This document shows, one piece after another, positions 16,194 through 27,259 of a stretch of 35,875 bases of DNA. The notes under the pieces are model-generated. The model saw nothing but the letters and a program-made list of their open reading frames with translations. It was not told the origin of the DNA and ran no database searches. The first letter of the stretch is position 1; each line of letters begins with the position of its first letter. The stretch is from Terriglobia bacterium (GTDB lineage Bacteria; Acidobacteriota; Vicinamibacteria; Vicinamibacterales; CAVVIG01), in contig JAIQFX010000054.1 of NCBI GenBank assembly GCA_020073005.1, forward strand, positions 1 to 35,875, given 5' to 3'. The position numbers and the translations under genes were made by a program.

Positions 16194-18629
16194 ATGTCCG
16201 GCACACGGTTCACTGTGGCCGTCGCGATTTCGCTCGCCGGGCTCCTGCTGCCCGGGAAAGCCGCGGCATCCGAGCGGCCGTCGCTGATCTCGCACGTCGT
16301 GTCTCCGGCCGTGCGCGACATGCCGCCGCAGGCGCGTCACGCAGGACCGCCGGAGGAGATTCCACTGCACCGCCCGCCGGCTCGTCGCAGTTCAGGCGAC
16401 GTTGTCGATCCCGTCGTGCAGACGTCCGCGACCACGCCCGCCGCTGCCCAGACGCTGGGGCAGTGGGAAGGATTGGGTGAAGGCTATCCAGGATTCACCG
16501 TCACTGCCGTGCCGCCGGATCCGAACATCGCCGTTGGACCGCACCACATCGTGCAGTGGGTCAACAACGCGTTCGTCGTCTTCGACAAGTCGGGAGCGCC
16601 AGTGATCGCGCCCGTCGACGACGGCACCTTCTGGGGTCTGCTTTCCACCTGCAACCAGCTCGGCGGATTCAGCGATCCCATCGTGCAGTACGACCGCGCA
16701 TCCGATCGTTGGATCGTGGGTGAGGTGGCGATTCCATTGTTCCCCGGCCTCATCGGCCAATTCGCGCAGTGCTTCGCGGTGTCCACGACGTCGGATCCGG
16801 CCGGCACGTACAACATGTGGGCCTACGGCTTCGGGACGACGGTGCCTGATTATCCCAAGATCGCGATGTGGCCGGACGGCTACTACGTGACGTGGAACAT
16901 CTTCGAGGGCGGCGTCACCTTCACGGGCGCGGAGACGTGCGCGTGGGACCGCGTCGGCATGCTGAGCGGCGTCGCGGCGCCCGCGTTCGTGTGCTTCCAG
17001 CTTTCGAATGCATTCGCCAGCCTCCTGCCGTCCGACCTCGATGGCGCGGCGCCTCCGGCCGGCGCGCCGAACTACTTGATGAATATCGATCCGGCATCGA
17101 GCACGTTGAACCTCTGGCGATTCCATGTGGATTTCGCGAATCCAAACAACTCGACGTTCGCCGGCCCGATTGCGATTGCCGGCGTGTCGCCGTTCGTTGC
17201 GCCGTGCCTCGACACGCAGGACTGCATTCCGCAGCCCGGAACGACGCAGAAACTGGATGCGCTCGGCGATCGCTTGATGTACCGCCTGGCCTATCGCAAC
17301 TTCGGCGACCACGAGTCCATCGTCGCGACGCATACCGTGATCGCGCCCACCGGCGGGATGACCGGCGTTCGCTGGTATGAAGTCCGGAACCCCAACGGGA
17401 CTCCGACGATCTATCAGCAGGGCAGCTTCGCGCCCGATACCGACAATCGCTGGATGGCGAGCATCGCCATGGACCAGACGGGCAACATCGGCGTCGGCTA
17501 CAGCGTCTCGAGCAGCGGGACGTTCCCGTCGGTTCGCTATACCGGCTGGGAAGTCGGCGGCACGCCCGGCATCCTGCAGAACGAAACGTTCCTCGTCTCG
17601 GGCGGCGGATCGCAGACCGGATTCAATCGCTGGGGCGACTACTCCGCGATGCGCATCGACCCGACCGATGGCTGCACTTTCTGGTACACGCAGGAGTACC
17701 AGGCCACGACGCAGACCGGCAACTGGAACACGCGGATCGGATCGTTCAAGTTCCCGTCGTGCGGGCAGTCGTCGTCTCCGGCGCCCACGACGACGACCAT
17801 CGCCTCGTCGTCCCCGACGTCGACATTCGGCCAGGCCGTGACGTTCACAGCCACGGTGTCCGCATCAGCGGCCACTGGTACCGTGCAGTTCTTTGACGGC
17901 GCCGGTTCACTGGGAACTGCGGCCCTGAGCGGCGGCAGCGCGTCGCTGACGACGTCGACGCTCGCGGTGGGTTCGCACTTCATCACCGCGAGCTATGGCG
18001 GTGATGCCAACTTCATCGGCAGCACATCCGCCGCGCTCACGCAGACCGTGGTAGCGGGCACGGTCGGCACGACGACTGTGTTGATGTCATCGCTGAATCC
18101 CTCGGCGTATGGACAGCAGGTGACGTTCACGGCGGCCGTCAGTCCGTCTTCGGGCCCGACCGGCACCGTCACGTTCATGGACGGCGCCACGACGCTCGGT
18201 ACGTCGATCCTCAACGCGAGCGGCGTCGCGAGCCTCTCGGTGTCGACCCTGGCCGTCGGCACGCACTCCATCACCGCGCAGTACAGCGGCGACAGCACGC
18301 ACGACGGCAGCACATCGGCGGCGCTCTCGCAAACGGTGAACAAGGCCGGCACGACGACGACGTTGACGTCCAGTCCGAATCCGTCGAAGAGCGGCAGACC
18401 CGTGACGTTCACCGCGACGGTTTCGCCCTCGACGGCGACGGGAACGGTTCAGTTCTTCGATGGTTCGACGTCGCTGGGTTCGGTGACTCTCACCAGCGGC
18501 ACGGCGACGCTCTCGACCTCGGCGCTCGGCGGGGGAAAGCATTCCATCACGGCCACGTACAGCGGTGATGCGAATTGTGCGGGCAGTGTCTCGGCTGTTC
18601 TCACGCAGACCGTGACGGGTAAGAAGTAG
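16194..18629 (+). CDS. Large secreted protein with three Ig-like repeats
   Basis: The start at ATG 16194 follows a G-rich Shine-Dalgarno (GGGGGGTGAGC) and gives a signal peptide (TRFTVAVAISLAGLLLPG, then KAAASER). The 811-residue protein has a roughly 500-residue N-terminal domain with PPDPNIAVGPHHIVQWVNNA and RWGDYSAMRIDPTDGCTFWY, which may be a beta-propeller. Three tandem Ig-like (Big_3-type) repeats of about 93 residues then start near residues 525, 620 and 712. Each has a Thr/Ser-rich start, GQ/GR-x-VTFTA, TGTVQFFDG or TGTVTFMDG, and a SITA-Y-x-GD strand. Such repeats are common in surface and secreted acidobacterial proteins. No anchor motif or C-terminal sorting signal is visible. The function is unknown; adhesion or polymer binding is plausible. 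Confidence 0.8.
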   Translation: MSGTRFTVAVAISLAGLLLPGKAAASERPSLISHVVSPAVRDMPPQARHAGPPEEIPLHRPPARRSSGDVVDPVVQTSATTPAAAQTLGQWEGLGEGYPGFTVTAVPPDPNIAVGPHHIVQWVNNAFVVFDKSGAPVIAPVDDGTFWGLLSTCNQLGGFSDPIVQYDRASDRWIVGEVAIPLFPGLIGQFAQCFAVSTTSDPAGTYNMWAYGFGTTVPDYPKIAMWPDGYYVTWNIFEGGVTFTGAETCAWDRVGMLSGVAAPAFVCFQLSNAFASLLPSDLDGAAPPAGAPNYLMNIDPASSTLNLWRFHVDFANPNNSTFAGPIAIAGVSPFVAPCLDTQDCIPQPGTTQKLDALGDRLMYRLAYRNFGDHESIVATHTVIAPTGGMTGVRWYEVRNPNGTPTIYQQGSFAPDTDNRWMASIAMDQTGNIGVGYSVSSSGTFPSVRYTGWEVGGTPGILQNETFLVSGGGSQTGFNRWGDYSAMRIDPTDGCTFWYTQEYQATTQTGNWNTRIGSFKFPSCGQSSSPAPTTTTIASSSPTSTFGQAVTFTATVSASAATGTVQFFDGAGSLGTAALSGGSASLTTSTLAVGSHFITASYGGDANFIGSTSAALTQTVVAGTVGTTTVLMSSLNPSAYGQQVTFTAAVSPSSGPTGTVTFMDGATTLGTSILNASGVASLSVSTLAVGTHSITAQYSGDSTHDGSTSAALSQTVNKAGTTTTLTSSPNPSKSGRPVTFTATVSPSTATGTVQFFDGSTSLGSVTLTSGTATLSTSALGGGKHSITATYSGDANCAGSVSAVLTQTVTGKK

Positions 18630-18668
18630 TCACGAGCCCTGGCGCGAGTCGCAGGCGAACGTAACACG

Positions 18669-18702
18669 GTGAGCGGCGCCGCTCGCGTGCGGCGCCACTC
18701 AT
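18669..18702. terminator. Hairpin between convergent genes
   Basis: GTGAGCGGCGCC and GGCGCCACTCAT pair over 12 positions (one mismatch, one G-T) with a 10-base loop. It lies between two convergent genes and could serve both as a bidirectional hairpin. No T-tract is present on either side. Confidence 0.4.
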
Positions 18703-18723
18703 GACTTCGCTTCGCGCGTCGCG

Positions 18724-20436
18724 CTATTGTTTCACGTAGACATCGATCTCCAGACGAACGGCCGGTCCCGGCCCGGCGGGCAGCGTCTGGCTGAAGCTGC
18801 CGACGTACACGAACCCCGCAGGCCGAGGCGCACCATGCTGCAGGTACAGCAGCGATCCGGTCGGCGTCGAGAAGCCCGATCCGGGCGGACCGGTGTCACC
18901 CTTCGGACCTTGCGGTCCAGTCGCACCGGTTGCTCCCGTCGCGCCGGTGTCCCCCTTCGCTCCAGGCGGCCCCGCCGGTCCCGCCGGCCCCACTGGCCCG
19001 GCCGGTCCCACTGGTCCGATCGCCCCCGTGAGGAGAAAGACGAGGACTGACGCCGTCGCCCTGCCGGTCGCGCCCGTCGCCGGGTCGGTCGCGGTGCAGA
19101 CGATGTCATGCATCCCGATCTGAAGAATCCCACCGGAGATGAACGGGTTGCCATCCGCTGTGCAGGTTGGCGTGCCACGCGTGGCGGTCACCGTAAAGCT
19201 GACTGATACGCCTGCTGGATCGGCGGTCGCCACGTAGCCAGGAATCGCGAGCGTCACGACCGGCGCAGTGGCGAGAATCCACCGGACGGCATGCACCGGC
19301 GGATTCTTGCCCGCGCCGGCGAATGACATCCCGTACACGGCGTCGCTCGCGTCGACACTGATCGCCATGCTGAACGTCGCTCCGCCAAGCGTGCCGAGAT
19401 CGATCATGCCTTCGCTGTTGCGCAGATACGCATGGGACGCCGCATCTCCAGCCGTCCCCGAGAATCCATATATCCACCCGTTGTCGGTCACGCCGCGCGC
19501 CTCGGTTTGCGTCCCGCCGAGCGTCTCGAGATAGACAATGGCTCCCGCCTTCCATGAGAACGCTTTCAAGACTCCATTCACTTCAGCGCCGCCGACAATC
19601 TGACCGCTCGAGTTCATGCCTTCAGCAAAGCTGTTGAAACCGGCCGTGCCGAGATCGACCATGCCATTCGAACTCCACGCGAACGCATGTCTGCTGTTGG
19701 GAGGGCTGGTCCCCGGGTCCAGGTCGGACGTGCCGGCGACCAGACCGCTGGCGTTGACGTTGCCCGCCGCGCTGTTCGCGCCACCGAGCGTGCCGAGATC
19801 GAGCATTGGACCTGGCGCAGTCCACAAGAATGCGTGGTAGCCGGCTGGCGTATCGGCATAGCCGACGACCTGACCGCTGGCGTTCATCGCGACAGCGGCG
19901 CTGTTGGCTCCACCGAACGTCCCGAGATCGACGGCGGACCCGCCGGTCCACAGGACTGCGTGCTGGGCGGCATTGCCCATCGTCGCGGCCGATCCGGCAA
20001 TCTGCCCGTTGTCGTTCACCGCATACGCGAAACTGCTGTCCCCGCCGAGCGTTCCGAGGTCGATGATGCCGCCGGCGTTCGTCCACGAGAACGCATGCTG
20101 TTTGCCGTCGCCAGTATCGGAATAACCGACGACCAGGCCGGTCGCGCTCACTGCCGTCGCCAGACTGTTGGAGCCGCCGAGCGTTCCGAGATCCTTCATC
20201 CCGCCAGTCAGCGTCCACGAGAACGCGTGCTGGTGGCCGTCGGCGGTCTCGGCCCAGCCAGCTACCTGGCCGTTCGCGCTCACCGCGGTCACGTCGCTGT
20301 TCGCTCCGCCGAGCGTGCCGAGATCGGTGATGACGGGAATCGTCTGGGCGCCGGCGAACGGCGTCAACCCCAGGCAGATCAAGACGAGTACGACGCGGAG
20401 TCCAGATGATGTCGAGCGAGAGGGTTGTACAGCCAT
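18724..20436 (-). CDS. HAF-repeat protein fused to HYR-like and collagen-like segments
   Basis: This 570-residue secreted protein has a signal peptide (LRVVLVLICLGLTPFAGAQ). Residues 35-380 hold eight HAF repeats, each built from DLGTLGG or a variant, a VNxxGQxxG core and a HAFxW end. A beta domain follows (residues 390-460) with CTADGNPFISGG and IVCTATDPATGATG, which resembles HYR. Residues 467-520 form a collagen-like GXY tract (GPVGPAGPVGPAGPAGPPGA, then GDTGATGATGATGPQGPKGD). A short hydrophobic head closes the protein (SLLYLQHGAPRPAGFVYVGS, ending DVYVKQ). GAGGTGG supports the start. The 250 bases upstream, to the clpA end, show no gene. A surface role is likely but not proven. Confidence 0.85.
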   Translation of the reverse strand: MAVQPSRSTSSGLRVVLVLICLGLTPFAGAQTIPVITDLGTLGGANSDVTAVSANGQVAGWAETADGHQHAFSWTLTGGMKDLGTLGGSNSLATAVSATGLVVGYSDTGDGKQHAFSWTNAGGIIDLGTLGGDSSFAYAVNDNGQIAGSAATMGNAAQHAVLWTGGSAVDLGTFGGANSAAVAMNASGQVVGYADTPAGYHAFLWTAPGPMLDLGTLGGANSAAGNVNASGLVAGTSDLDPGTSPPNSRHAFAWSSNGMVDLGTAGFNSFAEGMNSSGQIVGGAEVNGVLKAFSWKAGAIVYLETLGGTQTEARGVTDNGWIYGFSGTAGDAASHAYLRNSEGMIDLGTLGGATFSMAISVDASDAVYGMSFAGAGKNPPVHAVRWILATAPVVTLAIPGYVATADPAGVSVSFTVTATRGTPTCTADGNPFISGGILQIGMHDIVCTATDPATGATGRATASVLVFLLTGAIGPVGPAGPVGPAGPAGPPGAKGDTGATGATGATGPQGPKGDTGPPGSGFSTPTGSLLYLQHGAPRPAGFVYVGSFSQTLPAGPGPAVRLEIDVYVKQ

Positions 20437-20686
20437 ATCACCACCTCGAGCTACTGAGGAACGGAAACGCCGGGATGAGTACGTGCTCCGGACTCAGGAG
20501 AGGGGCGGGGAGAGAGCGTGCCGCGGTTTCGGCGGGGAGTGCGCGCAGTCGAGCCGATCTACCGAGTTATCGGAGAAATCGCCGCAAACACCTGGTCATG
20601 GAGCAAAGAGAATGCCGCGTGTTGCGCATGTCGCGGCGCCGATTCATCCTCTGATTAGCGGCCGCGCGGATGGTCCTGGGCCGCTA

Positions 20687-23017
<2,331 letters not shown>

Positions 23018-23029
23018 GGTTCTCGTTTC

Positions 23030-23368
23030 TTATGCGTCTTCGATCGTGGCCTGGAGCGGGTAGCCGTCCTCGCGCGCCCGCGACAGGACCGTGTCGATTT
23101 TGGTTTCCGCCACTTCCCACGGGTAGACGCCGGCCACGCCCCGGCCGTTGAGGTGCACCTGCATCATGACGCGGTAGGCCTCGGCCGGCGACTTCTGGAA
23201 CACCTGTTCGAGGACGTCCACGACGAACTGCATGGGCGTGTAGTCGTCGTTGATGAGGACGACGCTGTACAGCGCCGGTTCTTTCTCCTGGGCCTCGTGG
23301 CGGACGCGTTCCTTGACGGCGCCGCCAGCTTGATTGTCGTTATTGTCCACAGGGGGCCTGTCGGCCAT
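23030..23368 (-). CDS. clpS: ClpS, N-degron adaptor of ClpAP
   Basis: The start at 23368 (MADRPPVDNNDNQAGG) is the most likely. Longer starts at 23386 and 23437 are possible, but 23437 would run into the divergent aat gene. The 112-residue protein has the ClpS core: LYSVVLINDDYTPMQFVVDV, the VHLNGRGVAGVYPWEVAETK region, and a flexible acidic/Lys-rich N-terminus. ClpS binds substrates with Leu, Phe, Tyr or Trp at the N-terminus and delivers them to ClpA, which is encoded just downstream. Confidence 0.95.
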   Translation of the reverse strand: MADRPPVDNNDNQAGGAVKERVRHEAQEKEPALYSVVLINDDYTPMQFVVDVLEQVFQKSPAEAYRVMMQVHLNGRGVAGVYPWEVAETKIDTVLSRAREDGYPLQATIEDA

Positions 23369-23415
23369 GTACACAGAGTAGCGCATGTCGGGCCGCGTGC
23401 TTAAGATGGGATCGA

Positions 23416-24111
23416 GTGACGGACTGGGCGACGACACCGCAGCCGGTCGAGGAGAGCCGATGGCGTTTTCCGCTGCCGCCGGAAATGCCCGACAGCGACC
23501 TCGTCACCATGGGCGGCGATCTCGAGCCCTCGACGATCGTCAACGCCTACCGGCGGGGCATCTTCCCGATGGAGCCGGCCTCGCTGCCGGGCGTGATCGG
23601 CTGGTGGTCGCCGGATCCGCGCGGCATTCTGCCGCTCGACGGGCTGCGAATCACGAAATCGATGCGCCAGAGCGCCAAACGCTACGAGATACGGATCGAT
23701 ACCTGTTTCGAGCGAGTCATCCGCGCGTGCGCGGATCCGTCGCGCGAGGACGCCTGGATCACCGAGCCGTTCATCACCGCCTACACGAAGCTGCACGAGA
23801 TCGGATGGGCGCACAGCGTCGAAGCCTTCGATCGTGACGGCGAGCTGGCCGGGGGACTGTACGGCGTCCGCGTCGACGGACTCTTCGCCGGCGAATCGAT
23901 GTTTCACGCGCGACGGGACGCGTCGAAGGTCGCGCTGATGGCGCTCGTGGACCTGATGCGGGCGAGCGGGATGACGCTGCTCGACATTCAGTGGTGCACC
24001 GATCATCTCGCGTCGCTCGGCGCCGTCGCGATCCCGCGGCTGGAGTACTTTTCGCGGCTCGCCGACGCGCTCGAAAACAATCCGCGTGCAATCACACACA
24101 GACGCTGGTAA
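23416..24111 (+). CDS. aat: Leucyl/phenylalanyl-tRNA-protein transferase Aat
   Basis: Aat adds Leu or Phe to N-terminal Arg or Lys, which makes proteins into ClpS substrates. The 231-residue protein has the family motifs MGGDLEPSTIVNAYRRGIFP, GWWSPDPRGILPL, WITEPFITAYTKLHEIGWAH, GGLYGVRVDGLFAGESMFH and LLDIQWCTDHLASLGAVAIP. The GTG start at 23416 is 47 bases from the clpS start, in divergent orientation, so the two promoters may share that gap. Together with clpS-clpA it encodes most of the N-degron pathway. Confidence 0.95.
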   Translation: MTDWATTPQPVEESRWRFPLPPEMPDSDLVTMGGDLEPSTIVNAYRRGIFPMEPASLPGVIGWWSPDPRGILPLDGLRITKSMRQSAKRYEIRIDTCFERVIRACADPSREDAWITEPFITAYTKLHEIGWAHSVEAFDRDGELAGGLYGVRVDGLFAGESMFHARRDASKVALMALVDLMRASGMTLLDIQWCTDHLASLGAVAIPRLEYFSRLADALENNPRAITHRRW

Positions 24112-24121
24112 GAATGTCTTA
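24109..24121. promoter_or_regulatory. Short palindrome overlapping the aat stop
   Basis: TAAGA and TCTTA flank three bases. It includes the TAA stop of aat and sits 10 bases before the next start. With a 5-bp stem it may be chance. Confidence 0.2.
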
Positions 24122-24131
24122 AGGTGGTGCT

Positions 24132-24533
24132 ATGAGAACACTGCTTCGCACCGTCGCCATCTCGGCTCTGCTTCTCGTGGTCTCCGCGTCGGCGGCCCAC
24201 GCGCAGATCAGCTTCGACATCCGGATCGGTACCCCACCGCCGCCCCCACGCGCCTACCGCGTGATGCCCCAACCCGGCCCGGAATTCGTGTGGGTCGAGG
24301 GCTACTGGTATCCGCAGGGGAATCACTACGCGTGGCACAACGGCTACTGGACGCGGCCGCCGTATGAGGGCGCGTACTGGGTCGAGCCGTACTACATCGA
24401 CCGGTACTACTACGCCGGTCACTGGGAAGGCGATCGCGGCCACGTCTACCATGACCATCGCTGGGACCGGGGGAAGCAGCGGGACGAGCGTCGCGAACGC
24501 AACGACGATCGCGGTCGCGGTCGAGGCCGCTAA
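24132..24533 (+). CDS. YXWXXP-type secreted protein
   Basis: The ATG has AAGGTGG eight bases upstream. A signal peptide is clear (LLRTVAISALLLVVSASAAH AQ). The mature part of the 133-residue protein is a Tyr/Trp-rich repeat domain with VWVEGYWYPQGNHYAWHNGY, WTRPPYEGAYWVEPYYIDRY and YYAGHWEGDRG, matching the WXXGXW (YXWGXW) repeat family. A basic Arg/Asp-rich tail (KQRDERRERNDDRGRGRGR) closes it. Such repeats occur in exported or envelope proteins of unknown role. It follows aat by 20 bases and may be cotranscribed. Confidence 0.72.
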   Translation: MRTLLRTVAISALLLVVSASAAHAQISFDIRIGTPPPPPRAYRVMPQPGPEFVWVEGYWYPQGNHYAWHNGYWTRPPYEGAYWVEPYYIDRYYYAGHWEGDRGHVYHDHRWDRGKQRDERRERNDDRGRGRGR

Positions 24534-24550
24534 GCTCGAGGACTGACGGC

Positions 24551-24589
24551 GCATGCCCGGGGTGGGATGAAGATCTCGTCCGGGCATGC
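24551..24589. terminator. Perfect 10-bp inverted repeat between genes
   Basis: GCATGCCCGG and CCGGGCATGC are perfect arms around a 19-base loop, 18 bases after the preceding stop. No T-run follows. A terminator, RNA-stability element or binding site is possible. Confidence 0.4.
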
Positions 24590-24646
24590 CGCCGGATTCG
24601 AATGTTGTCGACGGCTCCCGCTGTTGCGTCTTATCGTCACCGCACA

Positions 24647-25198
24647 ATGAACTGTCCACGTGCCTGCGTGATTGCCGCGCTCGTCGCCGTGAGCGCGATC
24701 GCCGCCGCGACGACCGCCAGCGCCGGCCCGCCGGCCGATCCCGAGCACGCGCGCCTCGCCGCGATGAGCGGCACCTGGGACGTCGAGATGACGTTCTGGA
24801 CGAGGCCCGGCGGCCCGGGCCTCACGACCAAAGGCACGTCGATGATCCGGCCGCTGTTCGACGGACTTTTCGTCGAAGAGAAGATCGAAGGCACGCTGAA
24901 CGGCGCGCCGTTCACGACCCTCGCGTGGACCGGCTTCAACACCGCGACGCACCGGTACGAGGCCACGCGCATCGCGAGCACGAACACGATTCGCATCGCC
25001 GAGACCGGCGGCTACGACGAGAAGACCAATCAGTTCGAGCTGAAAGCGGACTACCCGTTCGCCGGCGATACGTGGCACCAGCGCACCGTCATCCAGCCGA
25101 CGTCGGCCGACGCCATGATTGCGACCAGCTACCTGAGCTTCGGCGCGGTGCCGGAGTGGAAGGGCGTCGAGATCAAGTACACGCGTAGAGCGAAGTAG
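24647..25198 (+). CDS. DUF1579 family protein
   Basis: The start at ATG 24647 gives a typical signal peptide (MNCPRACVIAALVAVSAIAA, cut near TASAGPP), whereas the frame from 24602 would add a weakly charged leader without an obvious binding site. The mature part of the 183-residue protein has MSGTWDVEMTFWTRPGGP, SMIRPLFDGLFVEEKIEG and FNTATHRYEATRIASTNT, which match DUF1579. The family forms a beta-barrel-like fold with no known function. Export is predicted. Confidence 0.75.
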   Translation: MNCPRACVIAALVAVSAIAAATTASAGPPADPEHARLAAMSGTWDVEMTFWTRPGGPGLTTKGTSMIRPLFDGLFVEEKIEGTLNGAPFTTLAWTGFNTATHRYEATRIASTNTIRIAETGGYDEKTNQFELKADYPFAGDTWHQRTVIQPTSADAMIATSYLSFGAVPEWKGVEIKYTRRAK

Positions 25199-25223
25199 CC
25201 GGGCTCGATCCGGAAGAGGCGTC

Positions 25224-26078
25224 ATGGCGATCGGCCAGGCTTTCATCACGACGCGCCCGGTCCTCATCTACTTCGCTCTGACGTTCGCGATCTCGTGGGG
25301 AGGCGTCCTCATCGTGGTCGGTCCTGGCGGATTCCCGGGGACAAGGGAGCAGTTCGAAACGCTGTTTCCGGTCGCGGTCCTCGCGATGGTCGCCGGGCCC
25401 AGCGTCTCGGGTCTCCTGTTGACCGGCCTTGTCTCTGGAAGGGCGGGGCTTCACGAGTTTCTGTCCCGGCTGCTCAAGTGGCGGGTGAGCGCTCGCTGGT
25501 ACGCGGTCGCGCTTCTGACCGCGCCGCTTTTGATGATGGCCTTGCTCCTTGCGTTCTCGCGTCTCTCCTCCGAGTTTCTTCCCGGCATCTTCGCATCCGC
25601 CGACAAGACGTCTCTGGTGCTGTTTGGTCTCGCGGTGGCGCTGGCGGCCGGTATCTTCGAGGAGCTCGGCTGGACGGGATTTGCGACGCCCCGGCTGAGG
25701 CAGCGTTACAGCGTCCTTAGCACGGGGCTCATCGTCGGCGTCTGGTGGGCAGTGTGGCACGAGCTCGTCGCCTTCTGGGCAAGCGGCACTACCAGCGGTG
25801 CGCTGTCCCTCGCCAGCCTTCTGCTCGATCCTTTCTTATTCCTGGTGATCTACAGAGTGCTCATGGTGTGGGTCTACGACCGTACTGGGAGCTTGCTCGT
25901 GGCGATGCTCATGCACATGAGTCTCACGGCCAGCCCGCGGATCCTGATGCCTCCGGCAATAGCAGGCGGGCCCCTTTTGATCTTTGACCTCGCATGGACC
26001 GCCGCGATGTGCGCCATCGTCGCTGCGGTCGGTGTGGCCAGCGGCGCGCGGCCTCACGAAGACCGGATAGCGGAGTAG
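25224..26078 (+). CDS. CPBP-family intramembrane metalloprotease homologue
   Basis: The 284-residue protein is very hydrophobic, with about seven to eight membrane segments. The CPBP signature is at residues 146-151 (EELGWT), where the usual Arg (EExxxR) is Thr; the second motif WWAVWHELVAFW has His179, and the third, MLMHMSLTASP, has His231. The Glu and His residues expected in the site are present. CPBP proteins process prenylated or bacteriocin-related substrates, and many act in self-immunity; the substrate here is unknown. The start has GAAGAGGCGTC ahead of ATG 25224. The 3' end overlaps the next, oppositely oriented gene by 25 bases. Confidence 0.8.
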   Translation: MAIGQAFITTRPVLIYFALTFAISWGGVLIVVGPGGFPGTREQFETLFPVAVLAMVAGPSVSGLLLTGLVSGRAGLHEFLSRLLKWRVSARWYAVALLTAPLLMMALLLAFSRLSSEFLPGIFASADKTSLVLFGLAVALAAGIFEELGWTGFATPRLRQRYSVLSTGLIVGVWWAVWHELVAFWASGTTSGALSLASLLLDPFLFLVIYRVLMVWVYDRTGSLLVAMLMHMSLTASPRILMPPAIAGGPLLIFDLAWTAAMCAIVAAVGVASGARPHEDRIAE

Positions 26079-27259
26079 AGCGCGTCCCGGAGCGCCAGGT
26101 CCCGCGGGTCCCCCTGCAATCGTGTTCCCATCTGGCTCGTCACGTATCCGTAGCCGATGCCGGCATCGGGATCCGCGAAGCCCAGTGAGCCACCGGCCCC
26201 CGGAGCTCCGAACGAGCGGGCGCCACCGAACGGCAACGCCGGTGTCGACTTCATGAAGCCCAGCGAGAACTGGACGCCGACGCCTTTCATGCATTCATCG
26301 TAGAACCCGCGCGCGGGAGGAATCGCAGGCGCGGCGAGCAAGTCCAGCGTCTCCTGCCGTAGCCCCAGCGCTTGTCCTCCGGATGCAAAGACGCCGTAGG
26401 CGTGCGCGATGCCGCGCGCAGTGCAGACGCCGCCACCGGACGGTACTTCGAGATCGCGGGAGTACACACGCAGCTCGTCGAGGGATATCGCGGCGCCAGG
26501 GTTGGCGATCAGCGCCCGGTAGATGTTCGAGCGGCGATTCATCGAGTCCAACGTCAGTCGAATCGGGAAACCCAGCAGCAACTCGATCGGAGAGGGCGGC
26601 GCCAGCGTCGCCAGTCTGGAGTTCGGGATCGACTCCGGCAGCCGGATGTACACGTCCTCCCCAAGGGATGACGCGATCTCATCCTGGAAGAACTGTCCCA
26701 GACTGCGATGCCGCGGATCGAGGCGCCGCAGCAGCCCGCCCTCGTAGAAGCCGAGCGTGAGGGCGTGATACGCCTGGCGCGTCCCGGGCTCCCACGCTGG
26801 TTTCTGACGAGCCAGCACGACCGCGAGGCGATCGAGATCGGCGACGATGGTTCGATCCACCGGCTCGTCGAACGCGAACAACCCGGCCTGATGGGCCAGG
26901 AGTTGCCGGACGGTGATCTTCTCCTTTCCCTGCTGCGCGAACTCGAGCCAGTACTTGCAGACCGGCTGCTCGTAGTCGAGCCAGCCACGCGAGTGCGCGA
27001 TCGCGAGCGTCATGGCGGCCAGACCCTTGGTCGTCGAGTTGACGAGCACCATGGTGTCGCGCTCCCACGGCTCGCCCGTCTGCTTGTTCCGGATGCCGCC
27101 CCACAGGTCGACGACCTTCTCGCCCCGGGAGTAGGCGCAGCAGGCGCCGCCGAGCTCCCGTCGCCGAATGAAGTTTTCGGCGAACGCCTCGCGCACGGCC
27201 TCGAAGCCGCGACTGACCTGTCCGTGAACCGTCACTCGGTTGGTTGCAGTGACGAACAT
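26054..27259 (-). CDS. Beta-lactamase-family serine hydrolase (EstB-like)
   Basis: The 401-residue protein has the class C-like serine hydrolase motifs: STTK at residues 75-78 (nucleophile Ser75, Lys78), Tyr164 in YHALTLG, where class C enzymes have YxN, and GAGGSLGFADPDAGIGYGYV near the C-terminus. The YHA variant fits the EstB-type esterase branch more than a true beta-lactamase, so an ester is a likelier substrate. No signal peptide is visible. The start at 27259 has GGGAGGAATC eight bases upstream. It is convergent with the CPBP gene, with a 25-base overlap at the ends. Confidence 0.85.
   Translation of the reverse strand: MFVTATNRVTVHGQVSRGFEAVREAFAENFIRRRELGGACCAYSRGEKVVDLWGGIRNKQTGEPWERDTMVLVNSTTKGLAAMTLAIAHSRGWLDYEQPVCKYWLEFAQQGKEKITVRQLLAHQAGLFAFDEPVDRTIVADLDRLAVVLARQKPAWEPGTRQAYHALTLGFYEGGLLRRLDPRHRSLGQFFQDEIASSLGEDVYIRLPESIPNSRLATLAPPSPIELLLGFPIRLTLDSMNRRSNIYRALIANPGAAISLDELRVYSRDLEVPSGGGVCTARGIAHAYGVFASGGQALGLRQETLDLLAAPAIPPARGFYDECMKGVGVQFSLGFMKSTPALPFGGARSFGAPGAGGSLGFADPDAGIGYGYVTSQMGTRLQGDPRDLALRDALYSAIRSS

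Noticed and set aside
18893-19123. Plus-strand collagen-like frame (GPCGPVAPVAPVAP)
   Set aside because: It is the mirror of the GXY tract encoded on the minus strand; GC-rich triplet repeats read similarly both ways.
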